This document shows, in pieces, positions 25,068-34,141 of a stretch of 64,000 nucleotides of DNA. The notes beneath the pieces are model-generated. The model was not told the DNA's origin and did not search any database. It worked only from the letters and a program-made list of their open reading frames with translations. Numbering within the stretch: the first letter of the stretch is position 1; each line of letters opens with the position of its first letter. The DNA is from Edaphobacter modestus (lineage in GTDB: Bacteria; Acidobacteriota; Terriglobia; Terriglobales; Acidobacteriaceae). The translations under genes and the position numbers were made by a program. The DNA lies in contig NZ_SHKW01000001.1 of NCBI RefSeq assembly GCF_004217555.1, positions 3,410,001-3,474,000 on the forward strand, in the 5' to 3' direction.

Positions 25068-27488
25068 TCAATCACTGCTCCCCGGTCCATTCAGAGCTTC
25101 CTGTTCCTCGTCCCATGGCTTCATCTCGTACTCATGAGGCGGAACCTCGCCCGCGAGATAGCGAACGAAGTAGTCCCACCGCCGACGCGTCATGTACGGC
25201 GTATCCGCTCCATAACCGTGGTGGACGTTCGGAAGCAGCAGCAGGTCGAAGTCTTTGTTCGCCTTGATCAACGCATCCACCAGCGTCAGCGTGTTGTTCA
25301 GCGGAACGTTGTCGTCCATCGTCCCGTGCGCAAGCAGCAGATGACCCTTCAGGTTCTTCGCAATGTTCTGGTTCGCCTGGCTGTCGTAGTTGCTAGTTCC
25401 ATCGGGATTCTTGACCTCGAGTCCCGCCCACTTCTCTGCCCAATCGTCCTCGTAGTCGCGCTGGTCGTGATTGCCGCTCTCCGCAATGCCGACCTTGAAG
25501 AAGTCCGGGAAGTTGAACATCGCCGCCGCCGTAGCATTGCCGCCGCCCGAGTGTCCATAGATTCCCGCACGGTCGATGTCGATCCACGGATACCTCTGGG
25601 CCAACTCCTTCATCCCCGCGACCTGGTCGGGAATCGTGTTGTCTCCCAGGTTGCCGTAGTAGAACTCGTGAAACGCCTTCGACCGGAACGGTGTTCCCAT
25701 GCCGTCGATGCATACCACCACGAAGCCAAGCTCCGCCAGCGCCTGCATATCGCGATGCGCCGCCGCAAAGCCGCGGCTCCCGCACGATCCTGTCTGCGGC
25801 CCCGGATACACGTTGTTCACAATCGGATACTTCTTCGACGCATCGAAGTTCGTCGGCTTGAACAGAAACCCGTAGAGATCTGTCTTTCCGTCGCGCGCCT
25901 TCACGGTGATCGGCGTCGGTGGAACCCAGCTCGTCGCGGTGAGCTTCGTTATGTCCTGCTTCACAACGTCCAGAGCCAGTTTCCCGTCGCTCTCGCGCAC
26001 CACGGTCGTCTGCGGCGTCGTCGGAGTAGAAGCCACATCCACGAAGTACTTGCCATCGGGTGAAGCCGTCACCGTGTGATCCTCATTCTCCGGCGTCAGC
26101 AACTTCATGCCGCCGCCGTCGAAGTGAATGCTGTAGTAGTGCTGGAAGTAAGGGTCGCGTCCCTTCTCCTTCCCCACTCCCAGAAAGTACAGCGTCCTCT
26201 CCGACGCATTGACCAGCAGGACCTGCGTGACGTTGCCCTCGCCGTGCGTGATCTGGTTCTTCAGCTTGCCGGTTTTGCCGTCGTACAGGTACATCTGTCC
26301 CCAGCCGTCGCGCTCGCTGAACCACAGCACCTCGCCGGTTCCCCACAGATACTTCCAGTTCACATGATCGTTTCCGCTCTCGAAGAACTTCGGCGCGGTC
26401 TCGGTCATCACCTCACGCACGTCGCCGGTCTCGGCACTGGCTACGCGAAGCCACTCCTGCCTGTGATCGCGCGAGGTCGAAACGAAGGCGAGTTGTCTGG
26501 AGTCGTCGCTCCACTGCACGTCTTCCCAGCCTCCGTCGCAGCTCACGTCATCGCAGATCGTCGAGCGATGCTGATCCGGCGGAAGTTTCAGTCGAATCAC
26601 CTTCGGCGCGTTCACCTCGATCACGACGCGCTCGATCATGGTCACATCCTTATCGCCCACCAGCGGATACTTCCACGCTTCGAGCTTCGGATGACGGTTC
26701 GTCACCGGAACGAGATACATCTCGCCCACCTTGCGCTGGTCCTGCTGAAAGGTCGCAATCTTCTTCGAGTCCGGCGACCACAGCACGACCGGGCGATCGC
26801 TGTGCTGCCATCCAGCGTTGTCGGTGGCATAGCCGAAGTCCTTCACGCCATCGGTCGTCAGCTGGGTCTCCTTGCCGGTCGCAACCTCGCGCATCCAAAG
26901 ATTCCAGTCCCGAATGAAGACTGCCTTTGTCCCATCGGGCGAAAGCTCGGTGGGCCGCGACGATCCGCGGCGGTTCGCGCGGCTACCGAGAGCAGAAGAG
27001 CCCGGCTTATCCGCAGAGATACAAGCGCCTGCCCCGCTCAGGTCACACCGCCAGCGCGCTCCCCCCGTCGTCACGGTCACGACCTTATCTCCGTCTGCAA
27101 GCGAGAGCTCGGAAAGATTCAGACTGCCTGCGCCAAACGTCGCAGCCCCTGCAGGGGCTCCCGCGGGCCGCGAGGACGCCATCGCCGCATTCAGCGCGTT
27201 GGCCAGCTTCGCGTGATCGAACGCTGGTCCCTTCGTCTTCTTCGCGGGATCCACCAGAACATACGTTGCGCCATCCGGACCGTGATCCCGATACCAGAAG
27301 CGGCCATCGCCGAGCCATGTCGGGTGTTCCACGGTGTGATACACCAGCGGGTTCACGTTGTAATTCATGAACTTTTCAGCCTGCGCATAATCCGCTTTCG
27401 TAAGCAGTCCCGCCTGCTGTGCGATTCCCGTGACTGTAAGTGATGCCAGCAGCGCCGCCGCCGACATAGACAGAATCTTCCCCGACAT
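25068..27488 (-). CDS. Secreted S9 family peptidase (dipeptidyl peptidase IV-like)
   Basis: An 806-residue serine peptidase. The signal peptide lies in about residues 1-24 (MSGKILSMSAAALLASLTVT). The N-terminal two thirds form a DPP IV-type beta-propeller (WLGDGRFWYRDHGPDG, LSPDGTKAVF, WSPDSKKIATFQQD). The C-terminal alpha/beta-hydrolase domain holds the nucleophile in GIYGHSGGGNATAAA, the Asp in HGTMDDNVPLNN and the His in PNVHHGYG. It probably removes dipeptides from peptide N-termini in the periplasm. trmJ lies 92 bp upstream on the same strand. The stop codon abuts composite element E1. Confidence 0.94.
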   Translation of the reverse strand: MSGKILSMSAAALLASLTVTGIAQQAGLLTKADYAQAEKFMNYNVNPLVYHTVEHPTWLGDGRFWYRDHGPDGATYVLVDPAKKTKGPAFDHAKLANALNAAMASSRPAGAPAGAATFGAGSLNLSELSLADGDKVVTVTTGGARWRCDLSGAGACISADKPGSSALGSRANRRGSSRPTELSPDGTKAVFIRDWNLWMREVATGKETQLTTDGVKDFGYATDNAGWQHSDRPVVLWSPDSKKIATFQQDQRKVGEMYLVPVTNRHPKLEAWKYPLVGDKDVTMIERVVIEVNAPKVIRLKLPPDQHRSTICDDVSCDGGWEDVQWSDDSRQLAFVSTSRDHRQEWLRVASAETGDVREVMTETAPKFFESGNDHVNWKYLWGTGEVLWFSERDGWGQMYLYDGKTGKLKNQITHGEGNVTQVLLVNASERTLYFLGVGKEKGRDPYFQHYYSIHFDGGGMKLLTPENEDHTVTASPDGKYFVDVASTPTTPQTTVVRESDGKLALDVVKQDITKLTATSWVPPTPITVKARDGKTDLYGFLFKPTNFDASKKYPIVNNVYPGPQTGSCGSRGFAAAHRDMQALAELGFVVVCIDGMGTPFRSKAFHEFYYGNLGDNTIPDQVAGMKELAQRYPWIDIDRAGIYGHSGGGNATAAAMFNFPDFFKVGIAESGNHDQRDYEDDWAEKWAGLEVKNPDGTSNYDSQANQNIAKNLKGHLLLAHGTMDDNVPLNNTLTLVDALIKANKDFDLLLLPNVHHGYGADTPYMTRRRWDYFVRYLAGEVPPHEYEMKPWDEEQEALNGPGSSD

Positions 27489-27580
27489 TCTTCACTCCCT
27501 CGCCTTCCATCTCAAAAGGTGGATGAATAAGGCCTAGTCTAATTCCCCGGACGAGACTGCAACACCGCATATCTACTGAT

Positions 27581-28342
27581 CTATGGAGTCTCCTCCGAAT
27601 CCTGCCTGCCCATTCTCCAGAGCACCTGGCGCAGGATTCCCATCCAGATCGGCACATCGGCGGCGGTCAGTCCCATGCGCAGCACAAGACGTCGCACCTG
27701 CTCTTCGCTTGAGTTCGCAGGGTGTCGCCGGATATACTCCGACGCTTCAAGCACCTGCTGAACCAGCTCGATGAACCGTTCGACCTCACCGGCCCGCGCT
27801 GCTTCGCGAACCCCTGTTGCCGCCTGGGCGCCTGCCCCGCGCACGATCTCGTAGAGACATACTGCAACGGCCTGCCCAAGATTCATCGAGGGATGTCGCA
27901 TCTCCTCATGGCTGTGCATGGGAATCGTGAGAAGCCAGTGGCAGTGGCTCAGCTCCTGATTGCTCAACCCGGTCTTCTCGGAACCAAACAGCAGGGCGAT
28001 GCGCGACGCCCGATCCCCGGCGTCACCGTGAATCTTTCCCGCGGCCTCCGCGAGCGCGTACAGGGGATGTTCCAAGGCGCGCTCCCCGACTGCCGTCGTC
28101 CCAACGACCAAACTGCAGTCTGTAACCGCCTCCGCTACCGTGCCAAAGACCTTCGCGTCGGCAAGTACGGCAGAGGCATCGATCGCCGAGCGTGCCGCTT
28201 CCAGCGGAGGCGCATACTCGCTTACCACGCGCAGATGGCGGAAGCCGAAGTCGTGCATCGCACGCGCCACCGCGCCAATATTGTTCGGATTGCGGGCTCG
28301 CACCAGCACAACGACGATGCGATCGAGGAGTTCAACGCTCAC
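27581..28342 (-). CDS. trmJ: tRNA (cytidine/uridine-2'-O-)-methyltransferase, TrmH/TrmJ family
   Basis: A SPOUT-class RNA methyltransferase of 253 residues that probably 2'-O-methylates position 32 of tRNA. Family motifs are VLVRARNPNNIGAVARAMHD at the N-terminus, ALLFGSEKTGLSNQELSHC, and the knot segment IPMHSHEEMRHPSMNLGQAV. The length and the C-terminal extension fit TrmJ better than TrmL or RlmB, but a different RNA target cannot be excluded. The start is at 28342. A GC-rich terminator of the upstream gene separates it from that gene. Confidence 0.9.
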   Translation of the reverse strand: MSVELLDRIVVVLVRARNPNNIGAVARAMHDFGFRHLRVVSEYAPPLEAARSAIDASAVLADAKVFGTVAEAVTDCSLVVGTTAVGERALEHPLYALAEAAGKIHGDAGDRASRIALLFGSEKTGLSNQELSHCHWLLTIPMHSHEEMRHPSMNLGQAVAVCLYEIVRGAGAQAATGVREAARAGEVERFIELVQQVLEASEYIRRHPANSSEEQVRRLVLRMGLTAADVPIWMGILRQVLWRMGRQDSEETP

Positions 28343-28360
28343 AAGGCCATTCTAGGCGAC

Positions 28361-28398
28361 AAAAAAATGCGGCCCGGGCGTGTGCTCCCCCGGGCCGC
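28361..28398 (-). terminator. Rho-independent terminator of the Trp/Tyr-rich protein gene
   Basis: On the minus strand a 10-bp stem GCGGCCCGGG / CCCGGGCCGC (28398-28369) is followed by ATTTTTTT. It lies 20 bp after the stop at 28419. Confidence 0.88.
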
Positions 28399-28418
28399 GT
28401 ATTTTGGTTGGTTATGGT

Positions 28419-29348
28419 CTATCGACGTTCGCGATCGTTATGAGTGTCGTTGTGGATCTGCTGGCTCACGTGGTTTTGTTCGTGATTCACCTGCTGACGC
28501 TCCTGCTGGTTCAGGTGACCGCCATTGGCCTCACGATCTGCGTGTACCTGCTGATTGATTCGCGCTTCGTTGTGCTCGATGCTGCCCGTCTCATGCGGCG
28601 TAAGCTGCCCCGAGTGAACACCGTTCGCAACCCGCTGCTGCTGGATATCGCCGCGTTCGCCTACCCTCGACATCGCTGCCGTTTGCGGACGCCCATGGTT
28701 GAACGACGCCAGTTGTGAGCGATCATTGCGCATCGCCTGCTCGTGCGATATCTGGTTGGAGGTGGGCTGGAAGTGATGCTCGTTGAAGGCCGCCTGCTCG
28801 CGCTCCGAAGCACGCAACGTCAGACCGCCGCGGCCGCCGTTGTAGCTTACGCGGTTCACGTTGTTCACCACAACCGTCCGGTTGTACACATTGGTTATGT
28901 GAACACTTCCAAAGTTATTTACCGCGCGGTTGTACGAGAAGGCTCCGCCCCTCCAGTAGCCGCCCTCATAGCCGACGCCCGTATAGCCGAAGCCGTAGTT
29001 CACGCCGCCATAGAAGCCGATGTGGGGTCCCCAGTAGCCCGCATGAAAAACATAGGCTGAGCCTCCCCATCCCCAATAACCGGGGGTCCACAACACGCCG
29101 GTTGCCGGAGGACGCACCCACACGCCGGGGACCCAGTAATATCCCGCAGGACCCCACGCCCAGTAGCCCGGCGTCCACATGTAGCCATCGCCAGGGCAGG
29201 CAGGCTGCGCGTAGACCGGTAGTACTGGTGGAGGCGTGTTGACCGAGACTCCAATGGCAATATTGACGGCGGCCGAAGCAACGGCGGGGAGAGCGGCGGC
29301 AGCGGCAGCCGCTAAAAGGATGGTTCGTACTGTCTTCAGGGAGGGCAT
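28419..29348 (-). CDS. Secreted Trp/Tyr-Gly-rich protein (YXWGXW-repeat type) with Gln/His/Asn-rich tail
   Basis: A 309-residue exported protein whose start has an AAGGAG ribosome site. The signal peptide ends near AVASAAV (residues 20-27). Residues about 55-125 hold repeated aromatic units: YMWTPGYWAWGPAGYYWVPG, then VLWTPGYWGWGGSAYVFHAG. They match the YXWGXW repeat pattern found in small secreted proteins. The central part is Asn/Val-rich, and the last 130 residues are highly polar (HNEARINQQVHADREANGG, NQQERQQVNHEQNHVSQQ). It is probably an extracytoplasmic structural or envelope-stress protein. No enzyme motif is present. It ends in a strong terminator. Confidence 0.75.
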   Translation of the reverse strand: MPSLKTVRTILLAAAAAAALPAVASAAVNIAIGVSVNTPPPVLPVYAQPACPGDGYMWTPGYWAWGPAGYYWVPGVWVRPPATGVLWTPGYWGWGGSAYVFHAGYWGPHIGFYGGVNYGFGYTGVGYEGGYWRGGAFSYNRAVNNFGSVHITNVYNRTVVVNNVNRVSYNGGRGGLTLRASEREQAAFNEHHFQPTSNQISHEQAMRNDRSQLASFNHGRPQTAAMSRVGERGDIQQQRVANGVHSGQLTPHETGSIEHNEARINQQVHADREANGGHLNQQERQQVNHEQNHVSQQIHNDTHNDRERR

Positions 29349-29478
29349 CTTTGTAACTCCTTCGGGAACACTGCAAAAAAATAACGCAGTTCAAAGTTCA
29401 ACACTCGAGCGGGCCTTTTTATTCCAGTCCACTCAGGAAACTCCAGACAAATAGACACGCATTATTCTGCTAAGTTTT

Positions 29479-29499
29479 GTGGGGAGCCAAAATCCCCAC
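29479..29499. promoter_or_regulatory. Small perfect hairpin between divergent genes
   Basis: GTGGGGA and TCCCCAC form a 7-bp stem around a 7-base loop, between the Trp/Tyr-rich protein gene and dnaG. The role is unknown; it could be a regulator site. Confidence 0.25.
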
Positions 29500-29620
29500 C
29501 CTGTCCGCATATAGAAAGTTAAGCTCTCAACGCACAACTCTCCCCGTTCTGTTCGCATCGTGCGTCCCTGTACCCAAACACGCAACGCACCGCGATCGAA
29601 TAAACTGACCGTACCCAGCG

Positions 29621-31420
29621 GTGTCCGATAATTTTTCCCAGATCGTGAAGCAGCAGGCCGACATCGTGCGTATCGTCGGCGAATACATCAAGCTGCGTAA
29701 GACCGGAGCGCAGAACTACACCGGCCTCTGCCCCTTTCACAAGGAGAAGACGGGATCGTTCTCCGTCAACGCCACCCACGGCTACTTCTATTGTTTCGGT
29801 TGCCACGAAAAGGGCGATGTCTTCACCTTCATCATGAAGCTCGAAAATATCCCCTTTCCCGAGGCCGTGCGCGTCGTCGCGCAGAAAGCAGGGATTCCAC
29901 TCCCCAAACGCGAGTTCTCTTCGCCGGAAGAGGCACGCGAGGCCGGACTCCGTCGCCAGCTTCTCGACATCCATGAAGCCGCGACCCAATACTTCGAAGC
30001 CGCGTTGAAATCTCCCGAGGCCGCACGCGCACGCGAGTATCTCACCGGTCGCGGTGTGACGCCGGAGCCGATTCAGAAGTTCCGAATCGGCTACGCACCC
30101 GACGACTTCAATCACATGCGCAATGCGCTGAAGCAACACTTCTCCGACGAGACCCTTCGCGCCAGCGGGCTCTTCAAATCGAAGGAGCAGGCCGATGGCT
30201 CGCCCGGGCCGCTCTACGCCGGTTTTCGCAAGCGCATCATGTTTCCCATCGCGAACGAACAGGGCAAGCCCATCGCCTTCACCGGCCGCGCCCTCGACGC
30301 GCAGGACGAAAAGGGACGCGACATCGCCAAGTACATGAACTCGCCCGAAGGCCCCATCTATACCAAAGGCCACGTGCTGTTCAATCTCGACAAGGCTCGC
30401 GCCGAGATTCGCACCCTCGGCTTCGCTCTTCTCGTCGAAGGCCAGATGGACTGCATCTCCGTCTACATGGCGGGAATCCGCAACGTCATCGCCACCTCGG
30501 GCACGGCCTTCACGGAGGCGCAGGTCCGCCTGCTCTCGCGCTTCACCCCAAACAAGCAGGTCATCCTCAACTTCGATCCCGACACCGCCGGCCGCACCGC
30601 CGCGGAAAAGGCCGGGGCCATGCTCGTCGAAGAAGGGTTCGACGTCCGCATCGTTCTTCTCGAGGACGGCCTCGATCCCGACCGTTTTATCCGCGAACGC
30701 GGTCTGGCTGCCTACACCGCGGCGGTCCGCGGCTCCAACCGGTACATGGACTACCTCATCGAGCGCGCGCGCCAGGAGCATCCCGCTCGCACGGCCGATG
30801 CCAAGGTGAAGGCCATGAACTTCCTTCTGCCGCACATTCGCCGCATCCCCTCGCCGCTGCAACGCGATGAGTTCGCCGCAGACGCGGCGCAGAAGCTCGG
30901 CATCGACTCCGCCATTCTGCGCCAGGAGCTGCGGCAGGCCGCCATGCAGCGCGTCGAGAGCGTGCGCTCGCACAGCCACGACCCCGCCAGCGAGACCGAG
31001 CGCATCCTTCTCCGCGCGCTCGTCCTGCCTGAGAACGACCCTGCACGACTGCTTGCCGTTGCACGCCTTGCCGAGAACCCGGGCTGGTACGACGGCCTGC
31101 CTTCCTCCGCGATCCTGGAGACACTTGCGCTGGCGCCCGCGCCGGAGAATCCGCTCGATGCCGCAACCGATCAGTCCAGCCGCGTCCTTCTGGCTCGCGC
31201 TCTCGAGCATCCCGATACGGAGGATCTGGCCACCGCCCCGCGCTCCCTCGCCGAGCAGGTTGACGATGCACTTCATACCCTGGAGCGCCGGCATCTCGAA
31301 CGCCGCCAACGCGAACTGCGTGTTTTGATCGCCGAAGCCGAGCGCCGGGGGGATGACGCAATGCTCGCGACTCTCCTGCAGGAGAGGATGCAGCTCGACC
31401 GCCGCCTTCGCGAGCACTGA
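29621..31420 (+). CDS. dnaG: DNA primase
   Basis: Makes RNA primers for replication with DnaB helicase. The protein has 599 residues. The N-terminal zinc site is C37, H40, C58 and C61 (GLCPFHKEK, then YCFGCHEKGD). The catalytic core contains the N-terminal RNAP-basic motif region and a TOPRIM domain with LLVEGQMDCISVYMAG. The C-terminal 200 residues form the helicase-binding domain. The start is GTG at 29621; an AAAC-type -10 box (TAAACT, 29601) lies just upstream. In many bacteria dnaG is followed by rpoD. Here 3.6 kb of accessory genes lies between them. Confidence 0.96.
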   Translation: MSDNFSQIVKQQADIVRIVGEYIKLRKTGAQNYTGLCPFHKEKTGSFSVNATHGYFYCFGCHEKGDVFTFIMKLENIPFPEAVRVVAQKAGIPLPKREFSSPEEAREAGLRRQLLDIHEAATQYFEAALKSPEAARAREYLTGRGVTPEPIQKFRIGYAPDDFNHMRNALKQHFSDETLRASGLFKSKEQADGSPGPLYAGFRKRIMFPIANEQGKPIAFTGRALDAQDEKGRDIAKYMNSPEGPIYTKGHVLFNLDKARAEIRTLGFALLVEGQMDCISVYMAGIRNVIATSGTAFTEAQVRLLSRFTPNKQVILNFDPDTAGRTAAEKAGAMLVEEGFDVRIVLLEDGLDPDRFIRERGLAAYTAAVRGSNRYMDYLIERARQEHPARTADAKVKAMNFLLPHIRRIPSPLQRDEFAADAAQKLGIDSAILRQELRQAAMQRVESVRSHSHDPASETERILLRALVLPENDPARLLAVARLAENPGWYDGLPSSAILETLALAPAPENPLDAATDQSSRVLLARALEHPDTEDLATAPRSLAEQVDDALHTLERRHLERRQRELRVLIAEAERRGDDAMLATLLQERMQLDRRLREH

Positions 31421-31442
31421 CACTTCCGTAACATCCACTTGT

Positions 31443-31456
31443 TACAATCGAAGACA
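31443..31456 (+). promoter_or_regulatory. -10 box close to the glycosyltransferase start
   Basis: TACAAT at 31443-31448 is followed by eight bases and then ATG at 31457. No Shine-Dalgarno sequence is present, so the mRNA is probably leaderless or nearly so. Confidence 0.4.
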
Positions 31457-32455
31457 ATGGCCAGGCCCTTGACCTTCTCTGTGGGAATCCCCACCTACAA
31501 CCAGGCTGAGTACCTTGAGGCGACTATCCTTTCCCTCCTGAACCAGACTCGGCCTCCGGACGAGATCGTGATCTCCGACCACTTCAGCACCGACCACACT
31601 CCGGACATCATCGCCAAATACGAGGGCAAGGTTCGAGGCGTGAAGCCTCCTGTGGGCTCAAACGTCGGCGCCCAGTGGGACTTCACCATCTCCTGCCTGA
31701 GCGGGGATTGGATCACCCTCTTTTCGAGTGACGACATCGCCTACCCGAACTTCGTCGATGGGTTGGTCCGCGGAGCCTCGCGCCGCGAGGACGCCGTACT
31801 GGTCCGCGCCGGCTGGGAGAACATCGATAAAGACGGCAAGGTGCTGAATAAGCAGTACTTGATGAGTGTTAAGGCCGCCACGCTGCCGCCGGACACCCTG
31901 CTCGAGCAGAGACACGGCCCCAAGGCAAGCTTCGCCGCGTTCGCGGTGCATCGCAAGACCCTCGCCGATTCAGGTGGCTACCACCTCGGCATGGAGTCCT
32001 TCGGCGACTGGCCCATGTTCGCTCAGCTCGCCCCCTATGGCTCGTTCATTTACGTAAATGAGCTGATCAGCGGCTACCGCGTGGGCCATGACGGCGACAA
32101 GTTCCGCAAACGCCTCGGCATGTGGATCCGCGATGAGCAGCGCATGTTCTACGAGGTCTTTCCTCTCGCGGCCCAGCGCGCCGGTATGACCGACACGGCA
32201 TGGATCGCCCAGTCGAGCCGGGATAACTTTCTTCGTTATCTCAGGTCGGCCCAGGACAAGCTCTCCGCCGAAGAACGCGCCAACGTGATTCCACTGTTCG
32301 AATCGTGGGCTGCGAAGACCGGCTCGGAGAATCTTCTGCTCGACTTCGCGGAAGGTCGTCCTCTTCCACGTCCCGTGCGTACCCTCCTCACTCAGGGCAA
32401 GAACCTTGTCCGCCCCCTCGCCCAGCGCGTCCTGGGAGCTCTGCAACGGCGGTAA
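31457..32455 (+). CDS. Family 2 glycosyltransferase
   Basis: A 332-residue GT-A fold glycosyltransferase. The ATG at 31457 is preferred to the in-frame codon at 31439. The N-terminal nucleotide-sugar site reads FSVGIPTYNQAEYLEATILS. The metal-binding DxD-like motif is LFSSDDIAYPNF. The acceptor-side Asp/Trp region is ESFGDWPMFAQLAPYG. There are no transmembrane segments, so it is cytoplasmic or peripheral. The next gene, 18 bp downstream, is a polysaccharide flippase. The two probably serve the same surface glycan, but no wider polysaccharide cluster is present. Confidence 0.9.
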   Translation: MARPLTFSVGIPTYNQAEYLEATILSLLNQTRPPDEIVISDHFSTDHTPDIIAKYEGKVRGVKPPVGSNVGAQWDFTISCLSGDWITLFSSDDIAYPNFVDGLVRGASRREDAVLVRAGWENIDKDGKVLNKQYLMSVKAATLPPDTLLEQRHGPKASFAAFAVHRKTLADSGGYHLGMESFGDWPMFAQLAPYGSFIYVNELISGYRVGHDGDKFRKRLGMWIRDEQRMFYEVFPLAAQRAGMTDTAWIAQSSRDNFLRYLRSAQDKLSAEERANVIPLFESWAAKTGSENLLLDFAEGRPLPRPVRTLLTQGKNLVRPLAQRVLGALQRR

Positions 32456-32473
32456 GCCGGAATCGGGAATCTC

Positions 32474-33868
32474 ATGGACAACTCTACCAAGCGACGGCTC
32501 ATCCTCGGCTTTATCTCCAACTGGATCAGTAAGCTGGCCACGACCATCGTCCAGCTGGTCCAGGTTCCCGTCTTCCTGCACTTCTGGAGCGTCCCTCTCT
32601 ATGGAGAGTGGATGATCGTCACGGCGATCCCTTCGTACCTCAACGTCAGCAACTTTGGCTTTGGAAACGTCGCCGGCAATGAGATGACGATGATGGAAGC
32701 ACGGGGAGATCGCGAAGGAGCCCTCCGAGTCTTCCAGAGCTGCTGGTGGCTCATCACGATCATCTGCTCTGCCTGCATGGTTCTACTCGGCCTGGTGCTC
32801 TATCTTTTCCCCGCGGCCAAACTACTGAAACTCCATGCCATTGATGCGACCGACACCAAGTGGATCATCTTCTACCTGGGCTGCTCGGTTCTGCTTGGGC
32901 AGCTCGAAGCTCTGCTGCAATCCGCCTACCGCTGCGTGGGCCGCTATCCCTATGGCTCGTTCGTAAAGAGCATCTTCTCGCTGATCGCGTTCGCCATGAT
33001 GCTGGTTCCGGTCTGCCTCGGCGGAGGAGCCCGTGTGACCGCGCTGGTCTTTGCCTCCACCAATGCCACCCTGACGCTGGTGCTCTGCATCATGGTGCGG
33101 CGCGATCTTCCCTGGATCCGCTACGGCTGGAGCCACGCTCGCTTCTCCGAGATTCGCCGCCTCTCCGGCCCAGCCTTTGCCTTCATGGCCTTTCCCATCG
33201 GCAATGCCCTGAATCTACAGGGAACCCTGATGGCTGTCGGGTATGCCCTCGGGCCCACCGCGGTCGTTATCTTCGGAACGGCCCGCACCGTCTCCCGGGT
33301 CGCCCTTCAGCTTGTCCAAATGGTCAACAACACCTTCTGGCCGGAGATGTCGAGCGCCTTTGGCACCAACGACATCGCTCTCACGCGAACCCTCCACAGA
33401 CGCTCCTGTCAGTTGGGATTGATCATCGCCGTGGTCATCGTGGCCACCATGATGACGCTCGGCCCCTGGTTCCTTACGCACTGGACCGGAGGACACGTTC
33501 CCCCCAGCCGCGGCCTGCTCAGCATTCTGCTGCTGGTGGTCATTGCGTATTCGCTGTGGTCCACAAGCTCGACCCTGCTGGCTGCGGTCAACAAGCACCA
33601 GAAGCTTGCCGCCTGGTACCTCTTCGGGACCAGCGTCACCGTGGTACTTACCTACTTCCTGGCAAAGCACTTCGGCCTTTACTGGGCCGCCGCGTCGCTG
33701 CTGGTGTCGGAGCTGGTGATGAACATGTATGTGCTGCCCGCGTCGCTGGAACTCTCCCACGACACGTTCCCCGCCTTTGTCGCCAGCATGACGCACTATC
33801 CACAGTCTTTACGCCCTGCGGCCCTGATGGCGCGCTTTCGCCGTTCCCGTCCGCAGATGGAGAGCTAG
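32474..33868 (+). CDS. Oligosaccharide flippase family protein (Wzx-like)
   Basis: A 464-residue polytopic inner-membrane protein of the MATE/MVF superfamily with about 12-14 hydrophobic segments. Examples are VFLHFWSVPLYGEWMIV near the N-terminus, YLNVSNFGFGNVAGNEM and YSLWSTSSTLLAAVNKHQK. It fits polysaccharide-repeat exporters of the Wzx/RfbX type. It probably flips a lipid-linked glycan made with the upstream glycosyltransferase. The 18-bp gap to that gene indicates an operon. No polymerase or ligase gene is near. Confidence 0.87.
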   Translation: MDNSTKRRLILGFISNWISKLATTIVQLVQVPVFLHFWSVPLYGEWMIVTAIPSYLNVSNFGFGNVAGNEMTMMEARGDREGALRVFQSCWWLITIICSACMVLLGLVLYLFPAAKLLKLHAIDATDTKWIIFYLGCSVLLGQLEALLQSAYRCVGRYPYGSFVKSIFSLIAFAMMLVPVCLGGGARVTALVFASTNATLTLVLCIMVRRDLPWIRYGWSHARFSEIRRLSGPAFAFMAFPIGNALNLQGTLMAVGYALGPTAVVIFGTARTVSRVALQLVQMVNNTFWPEMSSAFGTNDIALTRTLHRRSCQLGLIIAVVIVATMMTLGPWFLTHWTGGHVPPSRGLLSILLLVVIAYSLWSTSSTLLAAVNKHQKLAAWYLFGTSVTVVLTYFLAKHFGLYWAAASLLVSELVMNMYVLPASLELSHDTFPAFVASMTHYPQSLRPAALMARFRRSRPQMES

Positions 33869-33873
33869 AGGCA

Positions 33874-33893
33874 GTTATAACTGAGGTTATAAT
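33874..33893 (+). promoter_or_regulatory. Promoter and probable operator of the AbrB-Doc operon
   Basis: GTTATAAC (33874-33881, a perfect 8-bp palindrome) and GTTATAAT (33886-33893) are spaced 12 bp apart. The second contains a perfect -10 box TATAAT (33888-33893). A GGGAGG ribosome site precedes the ATG at 33911. Antitoxin binding here would block transcription, as is usual for type II systems. Confidence 0.5.
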
Positions 33894-33910
33894 GAAGTGG
33901 GAGGTTCGCC

Positions 33911-34141
33911 ATGGCCGCTACAGCTGTAAAGATCACTACCGTAGGGAATTCTGTAGGAATCATCCTTCCCAAAGAGGTCCTTGGACACCTTCATGTGGAA
34001 AAGGGCGACACTCTCTATCTCACGGAGGCTCCGGATGGAGTTCGGCTGAGCCCCTACGATCCGGAGTTCTCGCGCAAGCTCGATGCGATGGAACGAGTCA
34101 TGCGTGAAAATCGGGATGTACTCAAGAGGCTCGCCGAATAG
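33911..34141 (+). CDS. AbrB/MazE-type antitoxin
   Basis: A 76-residue protein with a swapped-hairpin AbrB DNA-binding fold: VKITTVGNSVGIILPKEVLG, then LHVEKGDTLYLTEAPDG. The C-terminal helix (FSRKLDAMERVMRENRDVLK) is the likely toxin-binding part. Its stop codon is followed at once by the GTG of the toxin gene, so the two are translationally coupled. It is expected to bind its own promoter at the GTTATAA pair. The ribosome site GGGAGG is good. Confidence 0.9.
   Translation: MAATAVKITTVGNSVGIILPKEVLGHLHVEKGDTLYLTEAPDGVRLSPYDPEFSRKLDAMERVMRENRDVLKRLAE

Noticed and set aside
29519-31438. 639-codon minus-strand frame opposite dnaG
   Set aside because: Shadow of a highly conserved gene; composition typical of antisense frames.
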